Shown here one piece after another: positions 8,591-21,391 of a DNA stretch of 64,000 nt. The stretch covers positions 1-64,000 of the forward strand of contig NZ_MVHG01000018.1 in the NCBI RefSeq assembly GCF_002086125.1, in the 5' to 3' direction. Both the position numbers and the translations under genes were made by a program. A model generated the notes under the pieces. It ran no database searches. It had not been told where the DNA came from and saw only the letters and a list, made by a program, of their open reading frames with translations. Each line of letters starts with the position of its first letter. Position 1 is the stretch's first letter. This DNA comes from Mycobacterium arosiense ATCC BAA-1401 = DSM 45069. Lineage in GTDB: Bacteria > Actinomycetota > Actinomycetes > Mycobacteriales > Mycobacteriaceae.

Positions 8591-9751
8591 ATGGCTGAGG
8601 CGTATGTCATCGACGCTGTACGTACCGCGGTCGGCAAGCGCGGCGGATCGCTGGCCGGGATTCACCCGGTGGATCTGGGCGCGCTGGGATGGCGCGGCCT
8701 GCTCGACCGGGTCGACGTCGACCCCGCCGCCGTCGACGACGTGATCGCCGGCTGTGTCGATGCCATCGGCGCGCAGGCGGGCAACATCGCCCGGCTCTCG
8801 TGGCTGGCCGCCGGCTATCCCGAAGAAGTTCCCGGCGTCACTGTCGACCGGCAGTGCGGATCCAGCCAGCAGGCCGTTTCCTTTGGCGCGCAGGCCGTTC
8901 TGTCCGGCACGGCCGATCTGATCGTCGCCGGGGGCGTGCAGAACATGAGCCAGATCCCGATCTCGTCGGCCATGACCGTGGGCGAGCAGTTCGGATTCAC
9001 CTCACCGACAAACGAATCCAAGCAGTGGCTGCACCGCTACGGCGACCAGGAGATCTCGCAGTTCCGCGGTTCCGAGCTGATCGCCGAGAAGTGGAACCTG
9101 TCCCGCGAAGAGATGGAGCGCTACGCGCTGACCAGCCACGAGCGCGCGTTCGCGGCCATTCGCGCCGGCCACTTCGACAACGAAATCATCACCGTGGAAA
9201 CCGAATCCGGGCCGTTCCGGGTTGACGAGGGGCCGCGCGAGACGTCGCTGGAGAAGATGGCCGGGCTCAAGCCGCTGGTCGAGGGCGGCCGGTTGACGGC
9301 GGCCATGGCCAGCCAGATCTCCGACGGTGCCAGTGCCGTGCTGCTGGCGTCCGAGAAGGCCGTCAAGGAGCACAACCTGACGCCGCGGGCCCGCATCCAC
9401 CACATCAGCGCCCGCGCCGCCGACCCGGTCTTCATGCTGACCGGGCCCATCCCGGCGACCCACCACGCGCTGGACAAGGCCGGGCTGTCCATCGACGACA
9501 TCGACACCGTCGAGATCAACGAGGCGTTCGCGCCGGTCGTGCTGGCCTGGCTCAAGGAGATCAAGGCCGACCCGGAGAAGGTCAACCCGAATGGGGGCGC
9601 GATCGCGCTCGGTCACCCGCTGGGCGCCACCGGCGCCAAGCTGTTCACCACCATGCTCAACGAGCTGGAACGCATCGGCGGCCGCTACGGGCTGCAGACG
9701 ATGTGCGAGGGCGGCGGCACGGCCAACGTCACCATCATCGAGCGGCTGTAG
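8591..9751 (+). CDS. fadA6: Thiolase FadA6
   Basis: This 386-residue thiolase carries the three catalytic elements: nucleophile C89 in VDRQCGSSQQ, H342 in [16 protein letters not shown], and C372 in TMCEGGGTANV. Orthologues cleave acetyl-CoA from a dioxo-decanedioyl-CoA made by IpdAB after ring C opening. The start lies 2 bp after the kstR2 stop, so they are co-transcribed. A 56-bp hairpin-forming repeat begins 11 bp downstream and may end the transcript. Confidence 0.93.
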   Translation: MAEAYVIDAVRTAVGKRGGSLAGIHPVDLGALGWRGLLDRVDVDPAAVDDVIAGCVDAIGAQAGNIARLSWLAAGYPEEVPGVTVDRQCGSSQQAVSFGAQAVLSGTADLIVAGGVQNMSQIPISSAMTVGEQFGFTSPTNESKQWLHRYGDQEISQFRGSELIAEKWNLSREEMERYALTSHERAFAAIRAGHFDNEIITVETESGPFRVDEGPRETSLEKMAGLKPLVEGGRLTAAMASQISDGASAVLLASEKAVKEHNLTPRARIHHISARAADPVFMLTGPIPATHHALDKAGLSIDDIDTVEINEAFAPVVLAWLKEIKADPEKVNPNGGAIALGHPLGATGAKLFTTMLNELERIGGRYGLQTMCEGGGTANVTIIERL

Positions 9752-9761
9752 CTTTCTTCGC

Positions 9762-9817
9762 CGAGCGTGCGATCCACGACGCGTGCACGGCATGTCGCGT
9801 CGTGAAATGCACACTGG
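9762..9817. repeat. 56-bp palindromic direct repeat, left copy
   Basis: The sequence begins CGAGCGTGCGATCCACGACG and ends in AAATGCACACTGG. It is an imperfect inverted repeat: the arm CACGACGCG pairs with CGCGTCGTG around a 12-nt loop, with further partial pairing outward. The copy at 10717-10772 differs at one base (A at 9791 is G there). The two copies bracket the DUF559 gene. It could act as a fadA6 terminator, a regulator site or a mobile-element end. Confidence 0.9.
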
Positions 9818-9851
9818 CGGGGTTGTCGGTGGACGTTGGCAGCATGCCCGC

Positions 9852-10760
9852 ATGACGGAACTCTTCCTGGGCAGTGAGGCCTTGGCGGCAAAGGTGATGC
9901 CCGAGCGGGCGATGCGCTCGCTCTACGAGGCGGTCTACCCGGGCGTGTATCGCCCCGCCGGCATCGAGCTGACGGCGCGCCAGCGAGCGCGCGCGGCGTG
10001 GCTGTGGTCGCGGCGCAAGGGCATCATCGCGGGCAACTCGGCGGCCGCGTTGCTCGGGGCGAGGTGGGTGAGCCCGGCGCTCGATGCTGAGTTGATACAC
10101 GACAGTCGCCGCCCGCCGGCCGGCATCGCAGTCCACATCGAAACGCTATGTACCGGCGAAATTTCCGACGTCGAAGGCATGCCGGTGACGACCCCGGCGC
10201 GCACCGCATTCGACATCGGGCGGTGGACGTCGTCGCGGCTGTGTGCGGTCCAGCGGCTCGACGCGCTGGTGAACGTCACCGGCGTCAAGGTAACCGAGAT
10301 CGAAGGCGTCATGGCCGAGCATCGCGGTGCGCGCGGCCTGGTCCAGCTGCGGGCTGTGTTGCCGCTTGTCGACGGAGGTGCGGAATCGCCACAGGAAACG
10401 CGGACCCGCCTGGCACTGATCGACGCGGGTTTGCCTGTGCCACAGACGCAGATCACGGTGTGCGACGACTACGGCGACTTCGTGGCGCGCATCGACATGG
10501 GCTACCGCGAGCTGCGGGTCGGCATCGAGTACGACGGACCGCAGCACTGGACGGACGCCAAGCAACGCGATCGCGACATCGACCGGGGCGTCGCGTTGGC
10601 CGACCTGGGGTGGACGATCGTCCGCGTGAGCAGCGACCTGCTCCGTTACCGGCAGGGCACCTTCGTCGCCCGTGTCGTCGCCGCGATGCAAGCCGCAGGC
10701 CGGCACCTGGAGTACCCGAGCGTGCGATCCACGACGCGTGCACGGCGTGTCGCGTCGTGA
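9852..10760 (+). CDS. DUF559/Vsr-like nuclease-domain protein with AbiEi-type N-terminus (Rv3555c-like)
   Basis: The 302-residue protein begins MTELFLGSEALAAKV. The N-terminal half resembles the winged-helix region of AbiEi-type antitoxins (AAWLWSRRKGIIAGNSAAALLG). The C-terminal third is DUF559-like, of the Vsr/PD-(D/E)xK endonuclease superfamily: E182 in SPQETRTR, D215 in RIDMGYRE, E226 and D228 in VGIEYDGPQHW, then WTIVRV. No AbiEii toxin partner is adjacent. Its last 14 or so codons and stop lie inside the right copy of the 56-bp repeat. It sits where Rv3555c sits in M. tuberculosis. Nuclease activity is inferred from motifs only. Confidence 0.72.
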   Translation: MTELFLGSEALAAKVMPERAMRSLYEAVYPGVYRPAGIELTARQRARAAWLWSRRKGIIAGNSAAALLGARWVSPALDAELIHDSRRPPAGIAVHIETLCTGEISDVEGMPVTTPARTAFDIGRWTSSRLCAVQRLDALVNVTGVKVTEIEGVMAEHRGARGLVQLRAVLPLVDGGAESPQETRTRLALIDAGLPVPQTQITVCDDYGDFVARIDMGYRELRVGIEYDGPQHWTDAKQRDRDIDRGVALADLGWTIVRVSSDLLRYRQGTFVARVVAAMQAAGRHLEYPSVRSTTRARRVAS

Positions 10761-10772
10761 AATGCACACTGG
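10717..10772. repeat. 56-bp palindromic direct repeat, right copy
   Basis: This copy is identical to 9762-9817 except for one base. It overlaps the 3' end of the DUF559 gene and supplies its TGA stop (10758-10760). The interval from the start of one copy to the start of the other is 955 bp and holds just this gene. Confidence 0.9.
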
Positions 10773-10796
10773 GCCAAGCTGTTCTCTGGCTGGGTC

Positions 10797-11537
10797 TTAC
10801 CGCGTCGCCACCACCAGGCCGATGCCGCCCAGGGCGACCAGCCAACTCGTGAAGCTCCCGACCAAGAAGTACTCGGTCACCTCGTCGATGCCGACCTCAC
10901 CGTTGCGGCCCTTCTGGGCGTTCAATTCCGGGAACCGGATGATGCCCTTGGCGGCGACGACGGCGCTGGCCGCGGCCACCTGGCCGCCGACGCCGAGGCT
11001 CAAGATCAGCAGGCGCTCCAGCGGCCCCAGTAGCCTGCCGCCCTTCAGCCGATCCGACGGCTGTGGCTCACCGGGTGGACGCACCGCGCCCACCGAGCCG
11101 AGCACCAGGCGCACCAACTGATTCGCGGTCGCGAACTGGACCAGCACCACGCCGACGAGCATCAGCGACCGGGCGGGTGTGACATGGCTGAGCGGCAGGT
11201 GAACCCAGGCGGACCACCGCGCGACGACGCCGCCGCCCGGCGAGGCCCAGCCGGATAACACGGCCAGCACCGCCAGCGCGCAGCCGAACACCGCCAGGGG
11301 AGCGACTTGGTTTTCGGCGCTGAGTTCGCTTCGTGCGCAGAGCCATTCCCAGGCCACTACCGCCGCGGCGGCCACTCCGAGCAGTGGGATGTCGCCGGTG
11401 TGCCACAGGGCGCCCAGCCCCGCGCACACCAGCACCGCCACCGGCCCGGCCAGCAGCGGTGGCCACGGCACACGGACCGCGCGCCGGCAGAGGTCGGCGA
11501 CCCCGAGGGCGATGAGAAAGACCGCGACGGCGCTCAC
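10797..11537 (-). CDS. Membrane protein paired with SatD-family gene
   Basis: This 246-residue protein has about six hydrophobic segments: an N-terminal AVFLIALGVADL, PLLAGPVAVLVCAGLGAL, VFGCALAVLAVL, SLMLVGVVLVQFA, a LERLLILSLGVGGQVAAASAVVAAKG stretch in two parts, and the C-terminal SWLVALGGIGLVVA. It belongs to a group of uncharacterised integral membrane proteins encoded next to SatD-like genes. Its ATG overlaps the SatD-family stop by 4 bp, so the pair is co-translated. No function can be given. Confidence 0.75.
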   Translation of the reverse strand: MSAVAVFLIALGVADLCRRAVRVPWPPLLAGPVAVLVCAGLGALWHTGDIPLLGVAAAAVVAWEWLCARSELSAENQVAPLAVFGCALAVLAVLSGWASPGGGVVARWSAWVHLPLSHVTPARSLMLVGVVLVQFATANQLVRLVLGSVGAVRPPGEPQPSDRLKGGRLLGPLERLLILSLGVGGQVAAASAVVAAKGIIRFPELNAQKGRNGEVGIDEVTEYFLVGSFTSWLVALGGIGLVVATR

Positions 11538-12181
11538 GGCAGGCTCCGAAGGTATTGACTGGCAAGCACAATCAGGTCCAGGCCGTCACGGCTCGCGCGC
11601 TGGGACACCGCCGACGGGCTGATGCCCTCGGTGGCGGCGAGCTCCTTTTTGGTCCGGCCCGTCATCAAGCCCCTCACAATCCGCAGTGACCGTTCATCGA
11701 GCGATCCAAGCAGATGGTCCCGACAGAGCAGGGCGGCGTTGACGGCGGCGACGTCGCCTCGGGTGTCGGCCTCGGCCCGGAACGTCGTGCGTACCAGCGT
11801 CAAGCCGGGTTGCCGCTGCGCCTCTGCGGTGTGCTGGATGGCCTCCCGGGCGCTCCACCAGCCGGGGCCGTCCTGGATTCCCGCGTCGCCATCGAGGATG
11901 GTGACCGAGCCCCAGCCGATGCCGAACCGGACGTCGATGGCGGGGCCGACGGCCAGCCGCAGCGTCAGGGCGGCCTCGATTGCGGCACCGACGGTCGGGT
12001 AACTGCCCTGAAACTCGTCGCCGACGGTGAACGCGGGTGCGGCGATCGCGCCGGCGGCGATGTGCCGCAGGGCGGTCGCCAGACTGCTATGCAGTTTCGA
12101 GCGGTCGGCGGCGCGCCGGGAACCGACGACGTCGCCGATGAGCGTCGCGCGCGATGAAGTCTTCAGCTTCATTCCAGCCAT
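11534..12181 (-). CDS. SatD-family protein
   Basis: The 215-residue protein opens with ATLIGDVVGSRRAADRSKLH and has FTVGDEFQGSYPTVGAA and IDVRFGIGWG, which are SatD-family signatures that recall nucleotide-cyclase folds. The last 50 residues form a LuxR-like helix-turn-helix (MTGRTKKELAATEGISPSAV). The predicted -10 TATACT lies only 6 bp before the ATG, so the mRNA is probably leaderless. The role of SatD proteins is unclear; the HTH suggests DNA binding. With its membrane partner it occupies the place of fdxB (Rv3554) in M. tuberculosis. Confidence 0.75.
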   Translation of the reverse strand: MAGMKLKTSSRATLIGDVVGSRRAADRSKLHSSLATALRHIAAGAIAAPAFTVGDEFQGSYPTVGAAIEAALTLRLAVGPAIDVRFGIGWGSVTILDGDAGIQDGPGWWSAREAIQHTAEAQRQPGLTLVRTTFRAEADTRGDVAAVNAALLCRDHLLGSLDERSLRIVRGLMTGRTKKELAATEGISPSAVSQRASRDGLDLIVLASQYLRSLP

Positions 12182-12187
12182 TTGAAG

Positions 12188-12208
12188 AGTATAGCTGAAT
12201 TACTTCAG
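12188..12208 (-). promoter_or_regulatory. Leaderless promoter and inverted repeat before the SatD-family gene
   Basis: On the minus strand TATACT (12193-12188) ends 6 bp before the ATG at 12181, the spacing of a transcript starting at the start codon. Just upstream is a perfect inverted repeat CTGAA-N4-TTCAG (12195-12208), which would overlap the polymerase site and could be an operator. The region is AT-rich against a GC-rich background. Confidence 0.6.
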
Positions 12209-12238
12209 AATTAAGCAATAAGCTTTACCGAGTGGGCG

Positions 12239-13312
12239 TTACGGCCCTTCGATGAAGGCCGACGCCGCTTGCAGGTGCTCGATCGCGCCGCGCACGATCG
12301 ACTCGATCAGTTCGGCGCACGACGGCAGGTCCTCGAGAATGCCGGCCACCTGCCCGGATGCCAGCACGCCGGCCTCGGTGTTGCCGTCGACCAACCCGGC
12401 CTTCAACAGCATTGGGGTGTTGGCCGCCATCACCACCTGCGACCAGGTCAGCTCCTTGCCGCGCCGCATCGCCAAGCCGTCGCTGATCATCGACCGCCAG
12501 GTCATCTGCGACATGTGCTTGAACTTGGCGGCATTGCGCACGGCCGCGGTGAGACCCCGCACCGGCGAACCGCCTTCCAGCTTCTCGACCAGACCGGTGC
12601 GCAGCACCCGGTGCGGCATGCCGTCCACGCGGGTGGTGACCACCGTGCCGTCCAGCGCCGATTCGAGGTAACGGCGCTTGACCGCGTCGGGCACCGTCGA
12701 ATCCGAGGTGAGCAGGAATCGGGTGCCCATCGCCACGCCGGCGGCGCCGTAGCTCAGCGCGGCCGCCAGGCCGCGGCCGTCGAAGAATCCGCCCGCCGCG
12801 ATGACCGGAATTCCGCTGCCCTGCACGGCGTCCAGCACCGAGGGCAACAGCAGCGTGGTCGCGACCGGGCCGGTGTGTCCACCGCCCTCGCCGCCCTGCA
12901 CGATCATCGCGTCGGCGCCCCAGCCGGCGACCTTGCGGGCGTGCTTGGCCGCACCGATCGACGGAATCACCACGGCGCCGGCCTCTTTCAGCCGTGCGAT
13001 GAGCTCCTGATTGGGCGCCAGGGCGAAGGACGCCACCTTGACGCCTTCGCGGATCATCAGGTCCACCCGGTCGCCGGCGTCGGCGGCGTCGGCGCGAATG
13101 TTCACGCCGAACGGCTTATCCGTGGCGGCCTTGACCTTGGCGATGGCCGTCGCCAATTCGTCCAGCGTCATGGTGGCCGAGGCCAGGATGCCCAGCCCGC
13201 CGGCGTTGGCCGTGGCCGACACCAGCCGGGCGCCGGCCACCCAACCCATCCCGGTTTGGACCACCGGGTGCTCGACACCGACCAGCTCCGTCAGCGGCGT
13301 GCGCAGCTTCAT
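12239..13312 (-). CDS. ipdC: IpdC, flavin-dependent oxidoreductase of ring C/D catabolism
   Basis: I start at the ATG at 13312 (MKLRTPLTELVGVEHPVVQ), giving 357 residues, the family length. A longer frame upstream overlaps ipdB and is not IpdC-like. The protein is a TIM-barrel of the nitronate monooxygenase/enoyl-reductase type, with QTGMGWVAGARLV, the GGEGGGHTGPVATTLLLP FMN-phosphate loop near residue 180, and VIAAGGFFDGRGLAAALSYGA. Orthologues are KstR2-regulated and needed for rings C/D; a redox role on a hydroxy-indanone carboxyl-CoA intermediate has been proposed. It is the last gene of echA20-ipdA-ipdB-ipdC. Confidence 0.92.
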   Translation of the reverse strand: MKLRTPLTELVGVEHPVVQTGMGWVAGARLVSATANAGGLGILASATMTLDELATAIAKVKAATDKPFGVNIRADAADAGDRVDLMIREGVKVASFALAPNQELIARLKEAGAVVIPSIGAAKHARKVAGWGADAMIVQGGEGGGHTGPVATTLLLPSVLDAVQGSGIPVIAAGGFFDGRGLAAALSYGAAGVAMGTRFLLTSDSTVPDAVKRRYLESALDGTVVTTRVDGMPHRVLRTGLVEKLEGGSPVRGLTAAVRNAAKFKHMSQMTWRSMISDGLAMRRGKELTWSQVVMAANTPMLLKAGLVDGNTEAGVLASGQVAGILEDLPSCAELIESIVRGAIEHLQAASAFIEGP

Positions 13313-13320
13313 AGCCACCG

Positions 13321-14069
13321 TCAACGAATCTCTCTGTCGCGCAGCGACTTCGGGTCGATCACCTCGCGGATCAGGCGCAGCTCGTCGTCGGTCGGCAACC
13401 TGGACTCCGCCGCGCCGTCCAGGCCGTGCACCTCGAACGAGGTGTTCTCGGCGACCTCGTCCGCCGAAACCCCGGGATGCAGCGACACCGCCCGCATGCT
13501 GCGCTCGGGCCCGCCGAAGTCGAACACGCCCAGATTGGACACCACCCGGTAGGTGTTGGCGAAGCGGAACGCCGGATTGTCGGCGTCGACGTGGTCCCAG
13601 CCGACTCCGCAGACGACATCGACCTTCTCGCAGAACACCCGCCTGGAGTGGTTGCCCACCCAATAGCTGGTCGCGTGGTTGATGGCGTTACCGGGTGCAC
13701 CGCGGACACCGAACATCTGACGTTTGGGTCGCTGCAGCGAACCGAACGCCGAGATGTTCTGATTGCCAAAGCGGTCAATTTGATTGGCGCCCATCACCAC
13801 ATGGCGCCGGCCCCAGGCCAGGGTTTCGAACACCCGGCCGAACGGCATCCAGCCCTCGACGGGCGCCGGCGCGCCCAGCGCCGGGGTCTCGGCCAACAGT
13901 TGCGCCTCACCGTCGGTCAGCAGGATGTCCGGTGAAAAGGTCAGCCGGGCCAGCCGGGCACCGACGGAGGCCATGTTCGTCATCGGGCTGACCATGATTT
14001 CGCCGGCATCCCGGAACAATTCGGCACAGGCGACCGCGCAGATTTCGGGTCGGGTGATCGCTTCGCCGC

Positions 14070-14073
<4 letters not shown>
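13321..14073 (-). CDS. ipdB: IpdB, beta subunit of ring C hydrolase
   Basis: The ATG at 14073 (MSGEAITRPEICAVACAEL) overlaps the ipdA stop as ATGA and gives 250 residues. The protein belongs to the family I CoA-transferase beta fold, with ADNPAFRFANTYRVVSNLGVFDF and VSLHPGVSADEVAENTSF. IpdAB does not transfer CoA; in M. tuberculosis it hydrolytically opens ring C of COCHEA-CoA. It is separated from ipdC by 8 bp. Confidence 0.93.
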
Positions 14074-14950
<877 letters not shown>

Positions 14951-14954
<4 letters not shown>

Positions 14955-15706
14955 TTCTCACCCTTGTTCGTACCGGCGAACGCGTCACGATGCTCGTCGG
15001 ACACCCCGGCGAGATTGAGCTCGAACGTAAAGCCTTGCTCCATGCGATAACTCGAGTTGACCCGCTGCACGTCGATGAGGTTCAGCGCCTCCTTGGCGGC
15101 CCGGATGACGCGGGTGTCCTTTGCGGCGATGTCGCGCGCCACCCGTAAGGCCGCCTCGTCGAGCTCGTCGCGCGGCACCACCTCGTGCACCGAACCGAAA
15201 TGGTGCAGGGTGGCGGCGTCGACCGTGGCCGCGGTGAAGAACAGCCGCCGCATCATGTGTTGTGGCACCAACCGGGACAGGTGGGTGGCCGCGCCGAGCG
15301 CGCCGCGTTCCACCTCCGGCAGGCCGAAGGTGGCGTCGTCGGAGGCGACGATGACGTCGGCGTTGCCGATCAGTCCGATGCCGCCGCCGACGCAGAATCC
15401 GTTCACGGCGGCGACTACGGGCACCGCGCACTCGTAGACCGCGCGGAACGCGGCGAAGCAGCCGCGGTTGGCGTCGATGAGCGCGGTGAATCCCTCGGTC
15501 CGCTGCATCTCCTTGATGTCGACCCCGGCGTTGAAGCCGCGGCCCGCGGCGCGCAGGATCACCACATGGGTCTCGGGGTTTCGGCCGGCCGCGGTGATGG
15601 TGTCGGCGAGTTCGAACCAGCCGCGCGACGGGATGGCGTTGACGGGCGGGAAGTCGACGGTGACCGCGACGATGCCCGGTTCGGTGGTGGTGGATGTGAT
15701 GGGCAA
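14951..15706 (-). CDS. echA20: EchA20, ring D hydrolase of the crotonase family
   Basis: This 251-residue crotonase has the oxyanion-hole elements AAGRGFNAGVDIKEM and NGFCVGGGIGLIGNADVIV and a compact C-terminus. Orthologues hydrolyse ring D of a bicyclic enone carboxyl-CoA (HIEC-CoA) rather than hydrate an enoyl-CoA. It is the first gene of the minus-strand operon, 30 bp from the KstR2 box at 15737, and diverges from the SDR gene at 15766. Confidence 0.93.
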
Positions 15707-15736
15707 GGCGCCACTTCCTTGTGGGGTAACTACCTA

Positions 15737-15750
15737 AGCAAGCACTTGCT
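15737..15750. promoter_or_regulatory. KstR2 operator, echA20/SDR divergent promoter
   Basis: AGCAAGCACTTGCT fits AnCAAGnnCTTGnT and sits in a perfect 16-bp palindrome, AAGCAAGCACTTGCTT (15736-15751). It is 15 bp from the GTG at 15766, so both operons are likely KstR2-repressed. Confidence 0.92.
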
Positions 15751-15765
15751 TGGTACGCTAGCACA

Positions 15766-16563
15766 GTGACTCGCGCCGAAGCACGCCCCCCACGTGAAGA
15801 AGCCATCAACTTGGGGCTGGCCGGGCGGGTCGTTCTCGTCACCGGCGGTGTGCGCGGGGTGGGAGCCGGCATCAGCTCGGTGTTCGCCGAGCAGGGTGCC
15901 ACCGTCGTCACCTGTGCGCGCCGTGCCGTCGAGGGGCTGCCCTATGAGTTCCACTCCTGCGACGTCCGTGACGACGACGCCGTCGCGGGATTGATCGACG
16001 CCATCGTGGACCGGCACGGGCGCCTCGACGTCGTGGTCAACAACGCCGGGGGATCACCCTACGTGCTGACCGCGGAGTCCAGCGCCAAGTTCAACCGCAA
16101 GATCATCGAACTCAATCTCATTGGCGCCTTGTCGGTTTCGCAGCACGCGAACGCTCAGATGCAGGGCCAGGAACGGGGCGGGTCGATCGTCAACATCTGC
16201 AGTCTGTCCGGCCGCCGGCCCTCGCCGGGCACTGGGGCCTACGGCGCGGCCAAGGCGGGTCTGGAAAGCCTCACCCAGACGCTGGCCGTCGAATGGGGCC
16301 CGAAGGTCCGGGTGAACGCCTGCGTGGTCGGCATGGTGGAGACCGAGCAGTCCGAATTGTTCTACGGCGACGCCGAGTCCATCGCCGCGATCTCGAAGAA
16401 TGTGCCGCTGGGCCGGCTGGCCAAGCCCGCCGACATCGGTTGGGCCACAGCGTTTCTGGCCTCCGATGCGGCGTCCTACATCAGTGGTGCCTCGTTGGAG
16501 GTGCACGGCGGCGGCGAGCCGCCGCACTATCTGGCCACCACGAACGCGAGCGCGATCAAGTAG
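15766..16563 (+). CDS. Short-chain dehydrogenase (Rv3549c-like)
   Basis: The GTG start gives 265 residues. It is a classical SDR with TGGVRGVGAGIS near residue 26, VVNNAGGSPY near 90 and the YGAAKAG catalytic motif near 160. Rv3549c belongs to the KstR2 regulon in M. tuberculosis; its substrate is not settled, but a hydroxy/keto CoA thioester of rings C/D is likely. It is 14 bp ahead of a second SDR gene. Confidence 0.88.
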   Translation: MTRAEARPPREEAINLGLAGRVVLVTGGVRGVGAGISSVFAEQGATVVTCARRAVEGLPYEFHSCDVRDDDAVAGLIDAIVDRHGRLDVVVNNAGGSPYVLTAESSAKFNRKIIELNLIGALSVSQHANAQMQGQERGGSIVNICSLSGRRPSPGTGAYGAAKAGLESLTQTLAVEWGPKVRVNACVVGMVETEQSELFYGDAESIAAISKNVPLGRLAKPADIGWATAFLASDAASYISGASLEVHGGGEPPHYLATTNASAIK

Positions 16564-16577
16564 AGGAGAAGAAAACT

Positions 16578-18821
<2,244 letters not shown>

Positions 18822-18843
18822 CAGATGCTGGAACGCTCGAGCG

Positions 18844-20016
<1,173 letters not shown>

Positions 20017-20017
20017 C

Positions 20018-20031
20018 TAGAACACGTTTCA
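20018..20031. promoter_or_regulatory. KstR operator, fadA5 side
   Basis: TAGAACACGTTTCA matches TnnAACnnGTTnnA. It ends 10 bp from the fadA5 ATG at 20007, so it should overlap that promoter. Confidence 0.9.
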
Positions 20032-20096
20032 TTACTCTGACAAGCGAGGATGGTGACCTGCCTTTTATCTGCGCAGGAGGCGTGTTTTACTGGCAC

Positions 20097-20110
20097 TAGA
20101 ACACGTTGCA
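20097..20110. promoter_or_regulatory. KstR operator, cyp125 side
   Basis: TAGAACACGTTGCA matches TnnAACnnGTTnnA. It lies 30 bp upstream of the cyp125 ATG. With the box at 20018 the centres are 79 bp apart, so each divergent promoter has its own site. Confidence 0.9.
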
Positions 20111-20140
20111 ATTAGTGTTGTAATAAGGAGCGCACCCTAC

Positions 20141-21391
20141 ATGGCACCCCCCAACATTCCCGCCGACTTCGACTTTCTCGACCCCGACGTCAACCTCGCC
20201 GGGTTGCCGGTCGAGGAACTCGCGCAGCTTCGCAAGGCGGAGCCGATCCACTGGGTGGACATCCCGAATGGCGCGGGCGGGTTCGAGGACCACGGCTACT
20301 GGATCGTCACCAAGCACGCCGACGTCAAGGAGGTGTCGAAGCGCAGCGACATCTTCTCGAGCTGGATGAACGGCGCCATCCCGACCTGGCCGCCGGAGAT
20401 GAAGCGCGAGCAGGTCGAGCTGCAGCGCAGCGTCATGCTCAACATGGACGCGCCACACCACACCCGGCTGCGAAAGATCATCTCCCGCGGGTTCACCCCG
20501 CGGGCCATCGGGCGGCTGGAAGCCGAACTGGCCCAGCGCGCCCAGAACATCGCAGCGACCGCCGCCAAGGAGGGCAGCGGCGACTTCGTCGAACAGGTCT
20601 CGTGCGAGCTGCCCCTGCAGGCCATCGCCGGTCTGCTCGGCGTACCCCAGGAGGATCGCGACAAGCTCTTCCGCTGGTCCAACGAGATGACCGGCGGCAC
20701 CGACCCCGAGTACGCCCACGTCGATCCCGCGCAGTCGTCGATGGAACTGATCACCTACGCCATGGCGATGGCGGCGGAGCGGAGCGAGAACCCGACCGAC
20801 GACATCGTCACCACGCTCGTCCAGGCCGACATCGACGGTGAGAAGCTCTCCGACGACGAGTTCGGCTTCTTCGTGGTCATGCTGGCCGTGGCGGGCAACG
20901 AGACCACGCGTAATTCGATCACCCACGGCATGATCGCTTTTGCCGACAACCCCGATCAGTGGGAGCTGTTCAAGAGGGAGCGCCCGTCGACCGCGGCCGA
21001 CGAGATCATCCGGTGGGCCACCCCGGTATCGGCCTTCCAGCGCACCGCCAACGAGGACACCGAGCTGGCCGGCGTGCAGATCAAGAAGGGTCAGCGGGTG
21101 GTGATGTCCTACCGCTCCGCCAATTTCGACGAAGAGGTCTTCGAGGACCCGCACAACTTCAACATCCTGCGCGACCCGAACCCGCACGTCGGCTTCGGCG
21201 GCACCGGCGCCCACTACTGCATCGGCGCGAACCTGGCCCGCATGACGATCAACCTGATCTTCAACGCCGTCGCCGATCACATGCCGGACCTCAAGCCGAT
21301 CGGCGAGCCCGAGCGGTTGCGGTCGGGCTGGCTCAACGGCATCAAGCACTGGCAGGTCGACTACGCCGGCAAGGCCGCGGTGACGACCTGA
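20141..21391 (+). CDS. cyp125: Steroid C26-monooxygenase CYP125
   Basis: This 416-residue cytochrome P450 has the I-helix oxygen motif MLAVAGNETTRNSI, the EIIRWATPV K-helix and the heme loop GFGGTGAHYCIG with ligand C360. CYP125 oxidises the terminal methyl of cholesterol or cholest-4-en-3-one to the C26 acid. It heads the operon cyp125-chsE1-chsE2-chsH2-chsH1-ltp2 and overlaps chsE1 by one base (TGATG). GGAG before the start serves as ribosome site. Confidence 0.95.
   Translation: MAPPNIPADFDFLDPDVNLAGLPVEELAQLRKAEPIHWVDIPNGAGGFEDHGYWIVTKHADVKEVSKRSDIFSSWMNGAIPTWPPEMKREQVELQRSVMLNMDAPHHTRLRKIISRGFTPRAIGRLEAELAQRAQNIAATAAKEGSGDFVEQVSCELPLQAIAGLLGVPQEDRDKLFRWSNEMTGGTDPEYAHVDPAQSSMELITYAMAMAAERSENPTDDIVTTLVQADIDGEKLSDDEFGFFVVMLAVAGNETTRNSITHGMIAFADNPDQWELFKRERPSTAADEIIRWATPVSAFQRTANEDTELAGVQIKKGQRVVMSYRSANFDEEVFEDPHNFNILRDPNPHVGFGGTGAHYCIGANLARMTINLIFNAVADHMPDLKPIGEPERLRSGWLNGIKHWQVDYAGKAAVTT

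Noticed and set aside
9852..10760. AbiE-type type IV toxin-antitoxin system
   Set aside because: Only the AbiEi-like N-terminal resemblance is present; no nucleotidyltransferase toxin is next to either DUF559 gene.
12269..13552. 427-residue frame antisense to ipdC/ipdB
   Set aside because: Antisense shadow of recognised genes with no coherent domain.
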